Below, in pieces: positions 7,498 through 7,802 of a stretch of DNA of 7,802 nt (positions within the stretch are counted from its first letter, which is position 1; the number at the start of each line of letters is the position of its first letter). Origin of the DNA: Methanobacterium sp. (GTDB lineage Archaea > Methanobacteriota > Methanobacteria > Methanobacteriales > Methanobacteriaceae); the NCBI GenBank assembly GCA_028700095.1, contig JAQVTJ010000080.1, positions 1 to 7,802 of the forward strand, in the 5' to 3' direction. The notes under the pieces are model-generated. The model saw nothing but the letters and a program-made list of their open reading frames with translations. It was not told the DNA's origin and made no database searches. The position numbers were made by a program, and so were the translations under genes.

Positions 7498-7513
7498 GAA
7501 TATATAAGTTTTA
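7498..7513 (-). promoter_or_regulatory. Candidate archaeal BRE/TATA box for the glycan operon
   Basis: On the minus strand, TAAAACTTATATATTC closely resembles the methanogen box A pattern (A-rich BRE followed by TTATATA). Transcription would start about 25 bases downstream, near 7478, and leave a leader of about 110 bases before the GT2 start at 7368. A second TATA-like pair, ATTTATAAAT followed by AAATTTATAA (7460-7441), would start transcription nearer the gene, so the start point is uncertain. No gene or clear RNA structure was found in 7369-7525, apart from the short inverted repeat TTAAC/GTTAA around 7473-7486. Confidence 0.45.
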
Positions 7514-7525
7514 TTAGGATTTTTT

Positions 7526-7757
7526 TTAAATTGAACCTCTATAAAATAGGAAATATGATATTATCATAAGAATAACAGCAAATATAACTGCAAATATAGT
7601 TAATCCCCTATCATTTCCAAATATAATAGGAATAGGTCCTATAAAAACAACCCCTCCTGTCTTTATATCTATTAGATGATTCATTTGATGATTTAAGAAT
7701 AGTTCCAATGAATATTAATAGAAAACCTATTAAAATAATTGAATTATAATTAATCAT
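7526..7757 (-). pseudogene. DUF131/TIGR00304 family small membrane protein, split by a +1 frameshift
   Basis: The gene starts at ATG 7757, with AGGAG (7768-7772) 10 bases upstream. The first frame reads MINYNSIILIGFLLIFIGTI followed by LKSSNESSN, giving a membrane helix and a polar linker. It then runs off into RYKDRRGCFY and stops at 7611-7613. The next frame (+1) carries the rest of the family: DIKTGGVVFIGPIPIIFGND and a second helix (LTIFAVIFAVILMIISYFLF) ending at TAA 7526-7528. GGVVFIGPIPIIFG is the family hallmark. Removing one base near 7670 gives a continuous protein of 76 residues with two helices, the normal plan of this archaeal family. The family's function is unknown. The frame with GGVVFIGP cannot encode the first helix because it meets a stop there. 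A real mutation, an assembly error or recoding could each explain this. The gene stands alone upstream of the glycan operon and is probably unrelated to it. Confidence 0.75.
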
Positions 7758-7767
7758 AAAAAATATG

Positions 7768-7772
7768 CTCCT
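7768..7772 (-). promoter_or_regulatory. Shine-Dalgarno site of the DUF131 gene
   Basis: AGGAG on the minus strand lies 10 bases before ATG 7757. It supports this ATG, rather than the TTG at 7708 in the other frame, as the true start, so the translation signal of the frameshifted gene is intact. The 30 bases further upstream are AT-rich and run to the window edge; no distinct TATA box can be fixed. Confidence 0.6.
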
Positions 7773-7802
7773 ATAAAAATATTATTAAATATTTACTCTT
7801 TT

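Noticed and set aside
7526..7708. A 60-residue minus-strand gene starting at TTG 7708
   Set aside because: It has no ribosome site and its first residues (ELFLNHQMNHL) do not resemble the family. The ATG with AGGAG at 7757 in the other frame encodes the expected first helix, so this frame is the downstream half of a frameshifted gene.
1..7802. CRISPR arrays, tRNA or rRNA genes, insertion sequences, toxin-antitoxin or defence genes
   Set aside because: I saw no regularly spaced repeats, cloverleaf-like or conserved rRNA segments, transposase motifs, terminal inverted repeats or defence-protein motifs. All sizeable open frames are explained by glycan enzymes or the DUF131 gene.

Overview
The window looks like part of an AT-rich euryarchaeal methanogen chromosome, most likely Methanobacteriales (Methanobacterium or a close relative). 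The signs are heavy use of ATA and AGA/AGG codons, AT-rich TATA-type promoter elements, AGGAG and GTGAT ribosome sites, a DUF2206-type archaeal membrane protein, and a DUF131 (TIGR00304) small membrane protein, a family I know mainly from archaea. The assignment is by family resemblance; no rRNA or other taxonomic marker is present.

Layout. On the + strand, the left edge holds the C-terminal part of a GT2 (rhamnosyltransferase-like) glycosyltransferase (1-419). After a 140-bp gap comes a divergent GT-B glycosyltransferase (560-1525). A 145-bp convergent spacer with a perfect 9-bp hairpin (1574-1594) separates these from a minus-strand series. Read in transcription order, that series runs from right to left: a frameshifted DUF131 small membrane protein (7757-7526); a 157-bp spacer with TATA-like boxes; a polyprenyl-phosphate-type GT2 with a C-terminal membrane region (7368-6244); a GT4 glycosyltransferase 22 bp later (6221-5088); a second GT4 79 bp later (5008-3893); and a 722-residue multi-membrane DUF2206 protein 53 bp later (3839-1671). 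No spacer exceeds 300 bp.

Working model (inference). The window is part of a surface-glycan locus. The GT2 with four C-terminal helices would charge a polyprenyl phosphate with a sugar at the inner membrane face. The soluble GT4 enzymes would add sugars from nucleotide donors in the cytoplasm. The DUF2206 protein, which looks like a GT-C-fold enzyme with an acidic motif in an early loop, would use a lipid-linked sugar or glycan on the outer face. Acceptor and sugars cannot be read from the sequence.

The two observations I consider most worth following are the single +1 frameshift that splits the DUF131 gene, and the DUF2206 protein as an uncharacterised candidate GT-C enzyme closing a glycosyltransferase operon. 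I see no CRISPR array, tRNA, rRNA, insertion sequence or defence system.
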